DNA of 64,000 nt from Halovivax gelatinilyticus (GTDB lineage Archaea > Halobacteriota > Halobacteria > Halobacteriales > Natrialbaceae): assembly GCF_024300625.1 (NCBI RefSeq), contig NZ_CP101322.1:1253992-1317991 (forward strand), read 5' to 3'. Below are positions 1 to 9,119 of the stretch, one piece after another; positions within the stretch are counted from its first letter, which is position 1; each line of letters begins with the position of its first letter. Position numbers and translations under genes: made by a program. The notes below the pieces were generated by a model that had not been told where the DNA came from, ran no database searches, and saw only the letters and a program-made list of their open reading frames with translations.

Positions 1-63
1 CACGCGTTGCGGCCCTGTGGCTGTCGGGTGGCGTCGGTCGACTGGTGAGTAAGTCGACTGTGA

Positions 64-894
64 TCAGACGGATTGTACGGGCTCGTCACGATCGACCAGC
101 GCGTCGATCGTCGCCCGAACCGTGTCCGCGTCCTCGGGAAACGCTCCGAAGCAGACGGCGTCGCAGTGCGGGTCGACCATCCGTGTCACGTCGACCAGTC
201 TATCGACGTCCGTCCCCGCCGCCGATAGCTGGATCGTCACCGTCGCGTCCAGGTCGGCCAGTCGAGTCGCGAAACCGCGGGCCAACGACTCGACCCAGTA
301 GGGCGTCTCGTAGTCACCACAGAGCGGAACGAGGAACGATTCGACGTGCGGGGAGAGCGCCTCCGGGGTGAGACCGGTCCGCGACCGAAGCGAGCCGGGA
401 TAGGGGTCGGGATACAGCGTGACCGACAGGTCTCCCGAGACGCGTTCGGCGGCCGCCTCGACGAACGCGGTGAGGTGAGCCTCGCGCCACGCCGCTCGCG
501 TCTCGTGTTCGCTCTCTTCGAACCGCTCGTCACAGCGGTCACACCGACAGAACGACTCGCCCGGAAATCCGGCCGTCGTCAGCCTGACGTCGCCGGTCGC
601 ACCGACCGTCGAGATTCGATCGAGGAGGCGGTTCCGGTAGTCGGGATCGGTCGGACAGACCGTTCCCCAGTGGTGGCCCTCCGCGTCGGGCGTCGCCCGC
701 GTTCCCTCCGCGTCGACGGCCGCCCGGTCCGGCGCTCGGCGCACCGTCTCCGTATCGCCCCAGCAGGCGACGACGGCAGTCGTCCCGGTAACCGGGTCCG
801 ATCGACTACCGTCCGCGAAATCGGTGAACGCGTGCGTGAACTCGCCGAGACCCTCGCGAGCGAGGTCGCGGTCTCCCGTGAGAACGCCGTACAT
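64..894 (-). CDS. Conserved haloarchaeal protein with CxCxxC motif, possible TIM-barrel hydrolase
   Basis: A 276-residue acidic protein with no signal peptide or membrane helix. Residues 116-121 form a tight cysteine cluster (CRCDRC) followed by an acidic helix, and strand-like stretches (DVRLTTAGF, LSVTLYPDPYPG, TVTIQLSAAG, CDAVCFGAF) recur at the spacing of a beta/alpha barrel. Similar Cys-rich loops occur in poorly characterised barrel glycosyl-hydrolase-like families, so a hydrolase is possible but unproven. It stands alone, divergent from the PRC-barrel gene. The coding call is sound because the reading frame is long and has haloarchaeal composition; the function is unknown. Confidence 0.7.
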   Translation of the reverse strand: MYGVLTGDRDLAREGLGEFTHAFTDFADGSRSDPVTGTTAVVACWGDTETVRRAPDRAAVDAEGTRATPDAEGHHWGTVCPTDPDYRNRLLDRISTVGATGDVRLTTAGFPGESFCRCDRCDERFEESEHETRAAWREAHLTAFVEAAAERVSGDLSVTLYPDPYPGSLRSRTGLTPEALSPHVESFLVPLCGDYETPYWVESLARGFATRLADLDATVTIQLSAAGTDVDRLVDVTRMVDPHCDAVCFGAFPEDADTVRATIDALVDRDEPVQSV

Positions 895-1151
895 ACCCGA
901 CGTTCAGCTGTCGCGACGAAAGGCGTTGTGGAACCGCCCGCTCGATTCATCCGCCGTACGCTATCGTCGGTCGGTTCGTTCGCTCTGGAATCGTCACCCG
1001 ATTCGAGCGCCGGCGACGTCGGTCGGTTCGGCCGTTTGCAAGCATGCCGATCGAATTGGCCATCGGTCCGAGGTCGAGTCCGCCGGGCAACGGCTGACGT
1101 CCGTCTGACGTCGCCGTGGTGTTTAATAGCTCCTGCCCTGAACGGGTAGCC

Positions 1152-1397
1152 ATGAGCGAGGTACTCGCTGAGAATCTATCGGGGAAGTCGGTGATGGGCG
1201 CCGACGGCACCGAACTCGGATTGCTCTACAACATCACGATGGACCTCTCGTCGGGCCAGCTGTACGACCTGATCGTCGAACCGGACGAAGAACTACCGGC
1301 CCGGTCGGTCGACTTCGACCACGACGAAGCTGGGCGATTCCAGATTCCCGTCTCGCGGGTTCAGGCGGTCAAAGATTACATCGTCGTCGAACGCTGA
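1152..1397 (+). CDS. PRC-barrel domain protein
   Basis: An 81-residue single-domain protein. The pattern of short beta strands (GKSVMGADGTELGLLYNI, QLYDLIVEP, FQIPVSRVQAVKDYIVVE) is that of the PRC barrel, a small fold shared by photosynthetic reaction-centre H subunits and the ribosome-maturation factor RimM. The start at 1152 (MSEVL) fits the family and discards an unconserved upstream extension. It lies 14 nt before the NOB1 gene, so the two are probably co-transcribed, and a role in RNA or ribosome maturation is a reasonable inference from that pairing. Confidence 0.85.
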   Translation: MSEVLAENLSGKSVMGADGTELGLLYNITMDLSSGQLYDLIVEPDEELPARSVDFDHDEAGRFQIPVSRVQAVKDYIVVER

Positions 1398-1411
1398 TAC
1401 GCTACGCTTTT

Positions 1412-1870
1412 ATGTACGTTCTCGACTCGTCCGCGTTCATCCACGACTTTCACACCAGCGAACAGACCGCGACGATCCCGCTCGTCCGCGAGGAACTCAC
1501 CGGCGAGAGCGTCTACCGGTACGACGCCATGGAGGGGTCGGGGATGCACATTCACATCCCGAACGAAGACACCACGGAGACGGTTCACCGGGCCGCTCGC
1601 GAATCGGGCGACGCGGACGTGCTCTCAGAAACCGACGTCAGGCTCGTCTCGACCGCGTTCGAACTCGACGCCACGCTCGTCACCGACGATTACGCGATGC
1701 AAAACGTCGCCGAGAAACTCTCCGTCGACGTCGAGTTCATCGCCCAGGACGGCATCACCGAACAGCGCGACTGGCACTTCCAGTGTCGCGGCTGTGGGCG
1801 CGAATTCGACGAGCAGAAAGATCGGTGTCCGATCTGTGGCTCCGAGTTGTCTCGCAAGAATCCGACCTGA
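1412..1870 (+). CDS. NOB1-type endoribonuclease (PIN domain plus zinc ribbon)
   Basis: A 152-residue archaeal NOB1 homologue. The N-terminal PIN domain opens with the metal-binding Asp5 (YVLDSSAF) and carries further acids, including the TDD at 91-93. The C-terminal zinc ribbon uses C125/C128/C139/C142 (CRGCG and CPICG). In this family the PIN nuclease cleaves the 3' end of pre-16S rRNA (site D) during small-subunit maturation. Length and domain order match archaeal NOB1. It sits directly behind the PRC-barrel gene and converges on the CPBP protease gene 24 nt downstream. Confidence 0.92.
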   Translation: MYVLDSSAFIHDFHTSEQTATIPLVREELTGESVYRYDAMEGSGMHIHIPNEDTTETVHRAARESGDADVLSETDVRLVSTAFELDATLVTDDYAMQNVAEKLSVDVEFIAQDGITEQRDWHFQCRGCGREFDEQKDRCPICGSELSRKNPT

Positions 1871-1894
1871 GCCCCGTCGCGGTCGATCGACGAC

Positions 1895-3061
1895 TCACGC
1901 CGTCATCGCGAGGTACGCCGTGTAGAAGACGTACGCGTTGTAGAGACCGTGGACGAGCGCCGGGACGAGGAGATTGTCCGTGCGTTCGTACAGCGTTCCG
2001 AGCAGGATCGACAGCGAACCCACCACGCCGAGACTGACCAGCGATTGACCGACCGTTCCGCCGGCGTAGGCCGAGGCGTGGACGACGGCGAACGGAACGC
2101 TGGCGACGACGATAGCGCCGGGCCGCGAGAAGTACTCGTAGAGCGACTTCTGGATCACGTTTCGAAAGAGCAGTTCCTCGAACGGCCCGATGACGACGAT
2201 CGAGGCGACGGCGAGGACGAGAAGCAGTTCCGGGGCACCCGCCGCGCGCTCGAAACTGCTGTGGTCTGTTCCCTCAGTGCCGGTCGCCCCGAGCAGGGTA
2301 TTGATCGCGATCGCGGCGGCGACGATCGCGAGGACGCCACCGACGACGTAGCCCAGGTCGCGAACGCTCGGGACGGACAGGTCGATGAACGACCCGTCTC
2401 GGCCGGTCCAGACGAGGACGCCGATCGTGACCGTCCCGATACCGAACACCGTCGCGACCTGGGAGAGCACCGCGACGTCGACGGCCGTCAGTTCTGCTGG
2501 CGATTCCGCAGGTAACACCGGCGTCCCGACCGCGACGAGGACGATCGCCCAGACGTTGATCGCGAGGATGCCGGCCACGCCGACGAGACTGTACTGGGCG
2601 GTCGCGACGAATCGCTCGCGGATCGCCCCGCGGGAGAGACCGACCGCGATCGAGACGCCGAGGGCGAGTGTCGCCCCGGCGCCGAGGACGGCGACGAACA
2701 GCGCGGGGGTGGCCTCGATCGGCGGAACGCCGAATCCACCGTCGAGCCCCTGGTTCAACCCGTACACCGAGAGCAGACCGACGAGGAAGCTCGCCAGGGT
2801 GCTCACCGAGCCCCCGACGCGCGTCGAGACGTGCCGGAAGCGAAGGGCGACCAGACTCAGCAGGGCGACGGCGGCGAGGCCGGTCAACGTGATCGAGAGC
2901 GGATCGGTCGTGCCCGCCCTGACGGGGCCGGTCGCACCGAGGAGCGAGAGCGTTCCGGCGAACAAGGCGAGGGCGACGACGGCGCCGTCCGGATCGTTGC
3001 GGACCGGCTCGACGCCGGAGGGCAGATCGATAGTCGAATCGTCCCCGGCCGCGTCGCTCAT
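1895..3061 (-). CDS. CPBP-family intramembrane metalloprotease
   Basis: A 388-residue polytopic membrane protein with about eight to ten hydrophobic segments. The CPBP (Rce1-like) signature is present: EELLFR at 295-300, FAVVH ending at His328, and a distal HGLYN with His371. These are the Glu/His residues expected to bind metal and activate water in the membrane. Family members process prenylated or bacteriocin-like substrates; the substrate here is unknown. The start at 3061 (MSDAAGDD) was chosen because residues further upstream are low-complexity Arg-rich and unlike a protein N-terminus. Confidence 0.88.
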   Translation of the reverse strand: MSDAAGDDSTIDLPSGVEPVRNDPDGAVVALALFAGTLSLLGATGPVRAGTTDPLSITLTGLAAVALLSLVALRFRHVSTRVGGSVSTLASFLVGLLSVYGLNQGLDGGFGVPPIEATPALFVAVLGAGATLALGVSIAVGLSRGAIRERFVATAQYSLVGVAGILAINVWAIVLVAVGTPVLPAESPAELTAVDVAVLSQVATVFGIGTVTIGVLVWTGRDGSFIDLSVPSVRDLGYVVGGVLAIVAAAIAINTLLGATGTEGTDHSSFERAAGAPELLLVLAVASIVVIGPFEELLFRNVIQKSLYEYFSRPGAIVVASVPFAVVHASAYAGGTVGQSLVSLGVVGSLSILLGTLYERTDNLLVPALVHGLYNAYVFYTAYLAMTA

Positions 3062-3177
3062 AGCTACCGGTTGATCGGGGACGATAATGGGCCTGTGGAT
3101 TCCTCCGGCCGAAATCGTGCGGTGTCGGGTGCGGTATCGGGGGTAGATCGTGCGTGCGAGCGCGAGCCGACGGCGAC

Positions 3178-4488
3178 TCAGCGTTCGACGCGCAGCGTCG
3201 GCTTCGCCGCGACGGCGTCGGCTTCGTCGAACTCCCCGCCGCCGAGCAGCCCGCGAGTCGCCTTCTTCGCCCACTCGACGGCCGGCTGCTCGAACGTGTT
3301 CACGCCGGCCAGTTCGCCGGCCATCACGCACGCGGCTTCGAGCCCGTAGAGCAACCCGCCGAGTTCGAACGCGTCGACCCGCGCGAGTTCGATGCGGACG
3401 GTCGGGCGGCCGGCCGCGGCGAGGCTGGCCTCCGTGGCCCGGAACTCCGCGTCGAGCAGCTCGTCGAGCGAACCGCCCCCGAGGTAGGCGAGGTCATCGA
3501 CGTCGGTCTCGGGAATCGCGAGCGACGGGCGTTCGCGCGGGGTGACGAATGTGACGAGCGTGTTTCTGGGCCCCGCACGGTAGAGCTGGAGCTGCGAGTG
3601 CTGGTCCGTCGCCCCGAGCGCGCGCACCGGCGTCTGACCGAGACCGTCCTTGCCGAGGCTCTCGGCCCAGAGCTGGGCGAACCACTCGGCGGTCGTCTCG
3701 AGCGACTCGGCGTAGGGCATGAAGGCGTTGACGCGCACGCCTCGGTTCGCGAGCGCGTGGGTGACGGCCCCGTAGGCGTAGGCCGGACTCTCGAAGAGCG
3801 AGCCCGACAGCGAGTCGGCTTCGGCGGCCGCACCGTCGACGAGCGCGTCGAGGTCGACGTCGCCGGCCGCCGCGGCGACCAGTCCGACGGCCGAGAGGGC
3901 CGAAAAGCGGCCGGGGACGCCCGCGGGAACGTCCAGCGCGGGCAGGTCGTGGGCCTCGGCGAGGTCTCGGAGCGGTCCCGACGCGCCCGTCGTGACGATC
4001 GTTCGGTCGGTCCAGTCGACGCCGGCGGCCTCGTAGGCGTCGCGGACGACGAGGAAGTTCGCGAGCGTCTCGGCGGTCGTCCCAGACCGCGAGACGACGT
4101 TGATCGCCGTCCGGTCGAGTGCGAGCGCGTCGAGCCGGTCGCGGACCCAGGCCGGATCGACGTTGTCGAGGAAGATGGCGTCGATATCGGGGTCGAGCGC
4201 GTCGACGATCGTCGCCGCCCCGAGCGCGCTGCCGCCGATCCCGATCGTGATCACGGCCTCGAGTTCGCAGCCGTCGACGCGTCTGAGCGGATCGACGGCG
4301 GCCCGAATCGCGTCGGGGTCGGTGCGTTCCGGGAGGTTCAACGCGGCGTACCCGTGTTCGTCGTCTCCTCGGCCGGCCTCGATCCGCTCGTGGGCCGCGG
4401 TGACCCGCTCGTCGAGCCGGTCGAGCGACTCCCGAGAGACGCCGGGCGACGCCACCGACGAGAGCGCGTTGGCGATGTCTACGTCCAT
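3178..4488 (-). CDS. pgi: Glucose-6-phosphate isomerase
   Basis: A 436-residue PGI of the sugar-isomerase (SIS) fold. The phosphate-binding region shows GIGGSALGA and VVSRSGTTAETL, and later segments (GRFSALSAVGL, GKDGLGQTPV, NTFEQPAVEWAKK) match the PGI core, including the Glu and His/Lys regions used in isomerisation. It interconverts glucose-6-phosphate and fructose-6-phosphate in gluconeogenesis and carbohydrate supply. The start at 4488 (MDVDIANAL) is the first one giving a PGI-like N-terminus; upstream codons are unconserved. The divergent neighbour is the DUF5812-like gene. Confidence 0.95.
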   Translation of the reverse strand: MDVDIANALSSVASPGVSRESLDRLDERVTAAHERIEAGRGDDEHGYAALNLPERTDPDAIRAAVDPLRRVDGCELEAVITIGIGGSALGAATIVDALDPDIDAIFLDNVDPAWVRDRLDALALDRTAINVVSRSGTTAETLANFLVVRDAYEAAGVDWTDRTIVTTGASGPLRDLAEAHDLPALDVPAGVPGRFSALSAVGLVAAAAGDVDLDALVDGAAAEADSLSGSLFESPAYAYGAVTHALANRGVRVNAFMPYAESLETTAEWFAQLWAESLGKDGLGQTPVRALGATDQHSQLQLYRAGPRNTLVTFVTPRERPSLAIPETDVDDLAYLGGGSLDELLDAEFRATEASLAAAGRPTVRIELARVDAFELGGLLYGLEAACVMAGELAGVNTFEQPAVEWAKKATRGLLGGGEFDEADAVAAKPTLRVER

Positions 4489-4633
4489 GCCCGAGATGGC
4501 GGGAGCCGGCGTCAAAGGCGTTCCGTCACGCTCCGAACGAGCTCCGCGGGACGAGTATCGCGAGAGTGAGCGACGACACGCCCTCGACGCCGAGTCGAAA
4601 CGGCGAAAGAGCCGGGGCCCCTTCACCCCGCCA

Positions 4634-5116
4634 ATGACCGACGCAGACGCGATCACGAGTACGTTCGTCGTCACCCACGCGGACGAGGCGAGCGCCGTCG
4701 TCCAGAACGTCGAGACGGCGCAGGTCCACACCCTGTCGTCGAACGACGATCTGACGGAAGGCGAGGTCGTCGACGCGACCGTCGTCCCGGAACCGCCGCT
4801 CGAAGTTACCTGGGAACTGCGAGAGATCGACGATCGGCGGACGATCGAAATCGTCGATAGCGACCTCTCACCGACGGTACACACCCGGGAGGTCGCCGAA
4901 GACCAGTCGGTCGGCGACATAGAGACCGTCGAACGCGCCGGACGGGGCGAGATTCACGTCCTGCGCGTCGAACCCGACGCGGTCGAGACGGCCGCCGCCG
5001 AGGTCGTCGAGGATCCGGAGACCGTCGCCCGGGCGGCCCGCCTCGACGCCGTCCGCGTCGAGGTCAGACGCGACGCTGAAGACGGGATACTGAGCGTCCG
5101 ATACCTGCCGGACTGA
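4634..5116 (+). CDS. Conserved haloarchaeal protein, DUF5812-like
   Basis: A 160-residue acidic soluble protein (MTDADAITSTFVVTHADEA at the start). It has an N-terminal beta-rich part that resembles a small barrel (VVDATVVPEPPLEVTWELREI) and a C-terminal alpha/beta part (GEIHVLRVEPDAVETAAAEV). I recall this as the haloarchaea-restricted family DUF5812, often near housekeeping genes, but that is from memory. The function is unknown. The start codon at 4634 lies just after an AT-poor spacer divergent from pgi. Confidence 0.8.
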   Translation: MTDADAITSTFVVTHADEASAVVQNVETAQVHTLSSNDDLTEGEVVDATVVPEPPLEVTWELREIDDRRTIEIVDSDLSPTVHTREVAEDQSVGDIETVERAGRGEIHVLRVEPDAVETAAAEVVEDPETVARAARLDAVRVEVRRDAEDGILSVRYLPD

Positions 5117-5226
5117 GCGACTGGTGGCGTCGGGAGAGGATCGTCTGCGAATCGTCGTTCAGTCACGCGATTCTACCTTCAGTCACGCGATTCTACCCAG
5201 CGGATTCGGGGCCGGACCGGGCGGAC

Positions 5227-5610
5227 TCACGATCCGTCCGGCGCTTCGGTCGCCGTCTCCGAGTGGGCCGGACCGCCCCCACTCTGGACGCGCCAGCTTC
5301 CCAGGACGTCGCAGGCCTCCCGGACGGTATAGTCGATCTCGGTGTCCTCGCCGAAGCGCTCGCCGCCCTCGACGGCCTCGATTTTGAGCGGGACGTCGAG
5401 CGTGTTGCCACAGCAGCCCACGCCGACGAACTCCTCCCAGGCGTCGCCGACCGCGGCGCGGTCGCGCGTCTTCCGGAGAAAGGCCCGAAACGACGGTTTC
5501 TCGACCTGGAACCGACCCCACGAGGAGAGGTCGGCGGGATACGAGACGACGATGCGGGAAGCGACGTCACCGGTCGGACGGTCGGCGGACTGGCGAACGG
5601 TATTCGACAT
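5227..5610 (-). CDS. Conserved haloarchaeal hypothetical protein
   Basis: A 127-residue protein with a central GVGCCGNTLDVPLKIE segment and an N-terminal IVVSYPADLSSWGRFQVEKP. The Cys-Cys pair may bind a metal or be structural. No known domain is recognised. It has no signal peptide or transmembrane segment. The gene is transcribed away from secF and converges on the DUF5812-like gene. The reading frame is real by composition and by its conserved-looking core; no function is proposed. Confidence 0.7.
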   Translation of the reverse strand: MSNTVRQSADRPTGDVASRIVVSYPADLSSWGRFQVEKPSFRAFLRKTRDRAAVGDAWEEFVGVGCCGNTLDVPLKIEAVEGGERFGEDTEIDYTVREACDVLGSWRVQSGGGPAHSETATEAPDGS

Positions 5611-5842
5611 GAAGGCCGTACGTGATCGAGCGATTTAGGCGTGACGCGCACCTCGATGGCAGACCGGTGACGACCGAGGGCCATCGGTCGCAAGAAGTTG
5701 AACGAGGCGCCCCGATTTGATACACTCGCTGGATGCTGTGGATCGACGGGTTCGGACCACGAAGCCGAAGAAATCGTCTCACGGCCGTCGAACACGAAAT
5801 TGAGAAAGTTTACGTGCCGGCCATCGCTAGCCGGGGGTATAG

Positions 5843-6754
5843 ATGGCCCCATTCGAGGTACCGGATCTGGACTATACGGAGTACTCTAATCGCCAGCTCG
5901 TCGCCCTCCCGCTCGGAATGCTCGCGCTGGCGCTGGGGATTCTCGCCGTCACGTTCGTCGCCACGGGTGCGCCGCTCTCGCTCGGCCTCGAGTTCACCGG
6001 CGGTGCGGAACTGACGCTCGACACCGAGGCCGACCGCGAGGAGGTCGAAGCGGCGTTCGACCAGGAGGTGACGTCGATCCAGCCGGTGCAGGGTGAAGAT
6101 CGCTACATCGTGCAGTTCGCCGCCGGCGAACTCCCCGGCTTCGAAGACGATTCCCAGGGCGTGTTACAGGATCTCGTCGAGCAAGCCGAGGCGAACCTCG
6201 AGCCGGCCGACGAAGGTGAGGGGCTCGTCCAGTCCGAGTCGCTGACGTCTGCATCATTCGGGGCCCAGACCCAAACGACCGCGCTGCTGGGAATCGCCGC
6301 GGCGTTCTTCGGGATGAGTATCATCGCCTTCGCGCTCTTTCGGACGTTCGTCCCCTCGGTCGCGATCGTCGTCTCCGCGTTTTCCGACATTATGATTCCG
6401 CTCGCCTTCATGAACCTCGCGAACATCGATCTCACGCTCGGGACCGTCGCCGCGCTGTTAATGTTGATCGGCTACTCCGTCGACTCCGACATCCTGCTCA
6501 ATAACCACGTCCTCCGCCGGAGCGGCGGGTTCTACGAGAGCGTCCACCACGCGACGCGCACCGGTATCACGATGACCGTGACGGCGATGACCGCGATGGC
6601 CGTCATGGCGATCAGCGCCTGGTTCTTCGGCGTCGAGTTGCTGACGAGTATCGGGCTCATCCTCTTCGTCGGGCTGGCAGCCGACCTGATGAACACCTAC
6701 CTGCTCAACTTCAGCCTGCTTCGCTGGTACAAGTTCGAGGGGGTGGCACGATGA
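5843..6754 (+). CDS. secF: Protein-export membrane protein SecF
   Basis: A 303-residue SecF. It has one N-terminal helix (about 20-42), the D1 entry motif LGLEFTGGAEL, an extracytoplasmic domain, and about five C-terminal helices with the SecF signatures SVDSDILLNNHVLR and AMTAMAVMAISAWFF. Together with SecD it forms the RND-like accessory complex of the Sec translocon that uses the ion gradient to help pull exported proteins outward. The downstream secD overlaps by 4 nt (ATGA), so the two are translationally coupled. A TATA-like AAGTTTACG lies near 5807. The secF-before-secD order is usual in archaea. Confidence 0.96.
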   Translation: MAPFEVPDLDYTEYSNRQLVALPLGMLALALGILAVTFVATGAPLSLGLEFTGGAELTLDTEADREEVEAAFDQEVTSIQPVQGEDRYIVQFAAGELPGFEDDSQGVLQDLVEQAEANLEPADEGEGLVQSESLTSASFGAQTQTTALLGIAAAFFGMSIIAFALFRTFVPSVAIVVSAFSDIMIPLAFMNLANIDLTLGTVAALLMLIGYSVDSDILLNNHVLRRSGGFYESVHHATRTGITMTVTAMTAMAVMAISAWFFGVELLTSIGLILFVGLAADLMNTYLLNFSLLRWYKFEGVAR

Positions 6755-8379
6755 GCGCGAAAGCGGCGTTCAAAAAGTGGTGGCGCATCGGCCTGTTGCT
6801 GGTGCTCATCAGCGTCGCGCTCTTCGCGCTGTTCGCGCCGGGCGGCGTGATGGGCGGCGGCGACGACATCGAGGACCTCGAACTCGACGAGAACGACTCG
6901 GTCGAGTCGGGGCCGTCCTGGCACAACCTCGTCTTCGGACTGGGGTTAGACGGCGGCGCCCGGATCAGCGCACCGCCCGTCGGGATGACCGCAGAAGGAC
7001 TCGATCCGACGACCGATTCACCGAGCACCGACCTCAGATCGGCGCTGATCGACGAACTCGGCCTGGCGCCGGAGGACGCCCACGTCCGAACCGACGATCA
7101 GGGCACCTACTCCGCGGAGGTGTTCGACGGCAACGTCACCCACGAGGAGATGGCCGCGGCGTTATCGACCGTCGACGGCGTCGATATCACGGCCGACGAC
7201 GTCGACGACGGCGTCACCGAGGAGACGCGCGCGGAGATGCTCACCGTCATCGAGAGCAAGTTGAACGAGGCGGGGCTGGCCGGCGGCCAGGCGTTCGACA
7301 CCGAGACGCTCGGCGGCCAGCACTTCATCGTCTCGGAAGCGCCCGCGATGGGCACCCAGGAGCTGCGAACGCTCCTCGAAGAACGAGGGACCGTCCGAAT
7401 CGAAGCCCACTACCCGGACCCAGACGGCGACGGCATGACGAACGAGACGGTCCTCGAGCAGCAACACTTCACGAATATTGGACAGGCCGAGTGGAGCGGT
7501 GAACGGAACCAGTACGAAGTGTTGGTTCACGTCGTCGACGAGCGAGCGTCCGAGTACCAGGAGCGGATGAACGAGATCGGGTTCACCAGCGAGGGCGTCG
7601 GCCAGTGCGACCCGCGCTACGGTGACGAGGGGGCCAATCCGGACGAGTGGGAAGATCAGTACTGTCTCGTCACGATCGCCGAGGGTGACGTAATCAGTGC
7701 CCACTCGATGGGAGAGGATCTCGCGCCGGGTATGCAAAGCGGCGAGTGGGCGAACGACCCGACGTTCGTGATGACCTCCCAGGATCGATCGGAAGCGGAA
7801 CTCCTCTCGCTCAACCTCCGCGCCGGGACGCTGACCGCGCCGCTCGACTTCGGGAACGCCCAGGTGTTCAGCGTCGAGCCGGCGCTCGCCGAGCAGTTCA
7901 AGAATTACTCGCTGTTGATCGGCATCCTGGCGATCTTGAGCGTCAGCGGGATGGTCTTCGTGCGCTATCGCGACCCCCGCGTCGCCGCGCCGATGATCCT
8001 CACGGCGATGGCCGAGGTCGTCATCCTGCTCGGCTTCGCCGCCGCCGTCGAGATGCCGCTCGATCTGGCCCACGTCGCCGGCTTCATCGCCGTCGTCGGT
8101 ACCGGGGTGGACGACCTGATCATCATCGCCGACGAGGTGATGAACGAAGGCGACGTCGACCAGCGGCGGGTGTTCGACTCCAGGTTCCGCAAGGCGTTCT
8201 GGATCATCGGCGCCGCCGCGGCGACGACGATCATCGCCATGTCGCCGCTGGCCGTAATGAGCCTGGGCGACCTGCAGGGCTTCGCCATCGTCACCATCCT
8301 GGGCGTGCTCATCGGCGTGTTCATCACCCGACCCGCCTACGGCGACATCCTGCGCAAGCTGATGACCCGCCCGGAATAA
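6751..8379 (+). CDS. secD: Protein-export membrane protein SecD
   Basis: A 542-residue SecD. An N-terminal helix (about 10-30) is followed by GLGLDGGARI, the archaeal form of the SecD D1 motif, a large acidic external domain, and a C-terminal membrane block with VGTGVDDLIIIADEVMNEG and AAATTIIAMSPLAVM. It acts with SecF in the Sec export pathway, which matters here because the window encodes several very large secreted proteases. It starts inside the last codons of secF. The following 390 nt lack a gene until 8769. Confidence 0.96.
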   Translation: MSAKAAFKKWWRIGLLLVLISVALFALFAPGGVMGGGDDIEDLELDENDSVESGPSWHNLVFGLGLDGGARISAPPVGMTAEGLDPTTDSPSTDLRSALIDELGLAPEDAHVRTDDQGTYSAEVFDGNVTHEEMAAALSTVDGVDITADDVDDGVTEETRAEMLTVIESKLNEAGLAGGQAFDTETLGGQHFIVSEAPAMGTQELRTLLEERGTVRIEAHYPDPDGDGMTNETVLEQQHFTNIGQAEWSGERNQYEVLVHVVDERASEYQERMNEIGFTSEGVGQCDPRYGDEGANPDEWEDQYCLVTIAEGDVISAHSMGEDLAPGMQSGEWANDPTFVMTSQDRSEAELLSLNLRAGTLTAPLDFGNAQVFSVEPALAEQFKNYSLLIGILAILSVSGMVFVRYRDPRVAAPMILTAMAEVVILLGFAAAVEMPLDLAHVAGFIAVVGTGVDDLIIIADEVMNEGDVDQRRVFDSRFRKAFWIIGAAAATTIIAMSPLAVMSLGDLQGFAIVTILGVLIGVFITRPAYGDILRKLMTRPE

Positions 8380-8633
8380 GGGCGATCGGCTCGGTCGCAG
8401 GTTCTGACAGCGGTCGTGGATTGGGGAGTTCGTCATATTCGTCGCACCCACCACGTCGATCGAGCGACGAGCTCGAACCGACGAGAGACCAGGGACCGGG
8501 AACGTACGACTCATCGAGCGAAAGTCGTCGCGGACTAACTCGTAGCCAGTTGGCACGAACGAGCGAGATAGTGTGGATTTCTAACCATAGATACGTCTCC
8601 AGATAATTTTCTAAATTTATTTCCTCCCTCAAT

Positions 8634-8644
8634 AGATATAATAC
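8634..8644 (+). promoter_or_regulatory. Putative TATA box for the folded leader and zinc-finger operon
   Basis: GATATAATAC sits in a short AT-rich island (8588-8643) inside GC-rich DNA. An archaeal start site is expected about 25 nt downstream, near 8665, which is just where the folded element begins. Confidence 0.5.
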
Positions 8645-8666
8645 GCTGCGATCCGTCATCTCGCGT

Positions 8667-8759
8667 GGAAGCCACTCGCTCTGGCGTCCCAGAGTCGGCA
8701 GAAATGCCCCGGGTGCCATAACACCCGGGTCGTGGCTTCCGAAACCCGCAGACGGGTTT
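8667..8759 (+). ncRNA. Candidate structured RNA or structured 5' leader
   Basis: Four perfect helices are packed in 93 nt. An outer 9-bp stem (8667-8675 with 8732-8740) encloses two hairpins: 8679-8684/8689-8694 with a 4-nt loop and 8708-8715/8722-8729 (8 bp, 6-nt loop), giving a three-way junction. A fourth 7-bp hairpin with a CAGA loop follows (8742-8748/8753-8759). It ends 9 nt before the ATG at 8769 and begins where a TATA box at 8634-8644 would place the transcript start. It could be a riboswitch-like leader, an independent small RNA, or the palindromic remnant of an IS200/IS605-type end. It matches no RNA family that I recognise. Confidence 0.55.
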
Positions 8760-8768
8760 ACATCAGCC

Positions 8769-9119
8769 ATGACACGCTACAAACCAGACCACCATAAACC
8801 CCGCGCACAGCCCGCATACCTTCGATACACGGTTACTCGAGAGTGTCCCGATTCGAGACTACCCAGTACCGGACAGCCAGTGGCCTACACAGCCACGAGC
8901 CCCACCGAAGACCGCCGCTTCGTCAGCCCGGCCAGTCCGGTCGAGCCCTATCGGTACGGAACCGTCTCGCGGGATCACTACCCGCCGTGTCCGCACTGCA
9001 CCGAGCCGGTGATCACGATTCGGACGCTCGGCCCAGACCAGCACACCGCCGATCCGTGCGGCTGCGAGATCGACGTTCACACGGTCGCCCATTTCCTGCG
9101 AGGGCCCGGCGATGAGTAA
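8769..9119 (+). CDS. Small zinc-finger protein (CPHC...CGC)
   Basis: A 116-residue protein. The N-terminal 75 residues are polar and rich in Pro and Tyr; the C-terminus carries a CPHC pair and, about 20 residues later, a PCGCEI motif, together a likely four-Cys zinc site. The following gene at 9112 overlaps it by 8 nt and encodes a shorter protein with the same finger, so the pair looks like a duplication within one operon. Haloarchaea are known to encode many small CPxC zinc-finger proteins, mostly of unknown regulatory role. The ATG lies immediately behind the folded RNA element. Confidence 0.65.
   Translation: MTRYKPDHHKPRAQPAYLRYTVTRECPDSRLPSTGQPVAYTATSPTEDRRFVSPASPVEPYRYGTVSRDHYPPCPHCTEPVITIRTLGPDQHTADPCGCEIDVHTVAHFLRGPGDE

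Noticed and set aside
1-63. 3' end of an upstream gene on the plus strand
   Set aside because: One frame reads hydrophobic residues but continues far into the opposite-strand gene; the fragment is too short to decide.
3154-4569. 471-codon plus-strand open frame opposite pgi
   Set aside because: Antisense shadow of a well-supported gene; Arg/Glu/Val repeats only.
8667-8759. End of an IS200/IS605 element
   Set aside because: Palindromic ends fit, but no tnpA or tnpB remnant is adjacent and the position relative to the TATA box and ATG fits a leader better. Kept only as an alternative.
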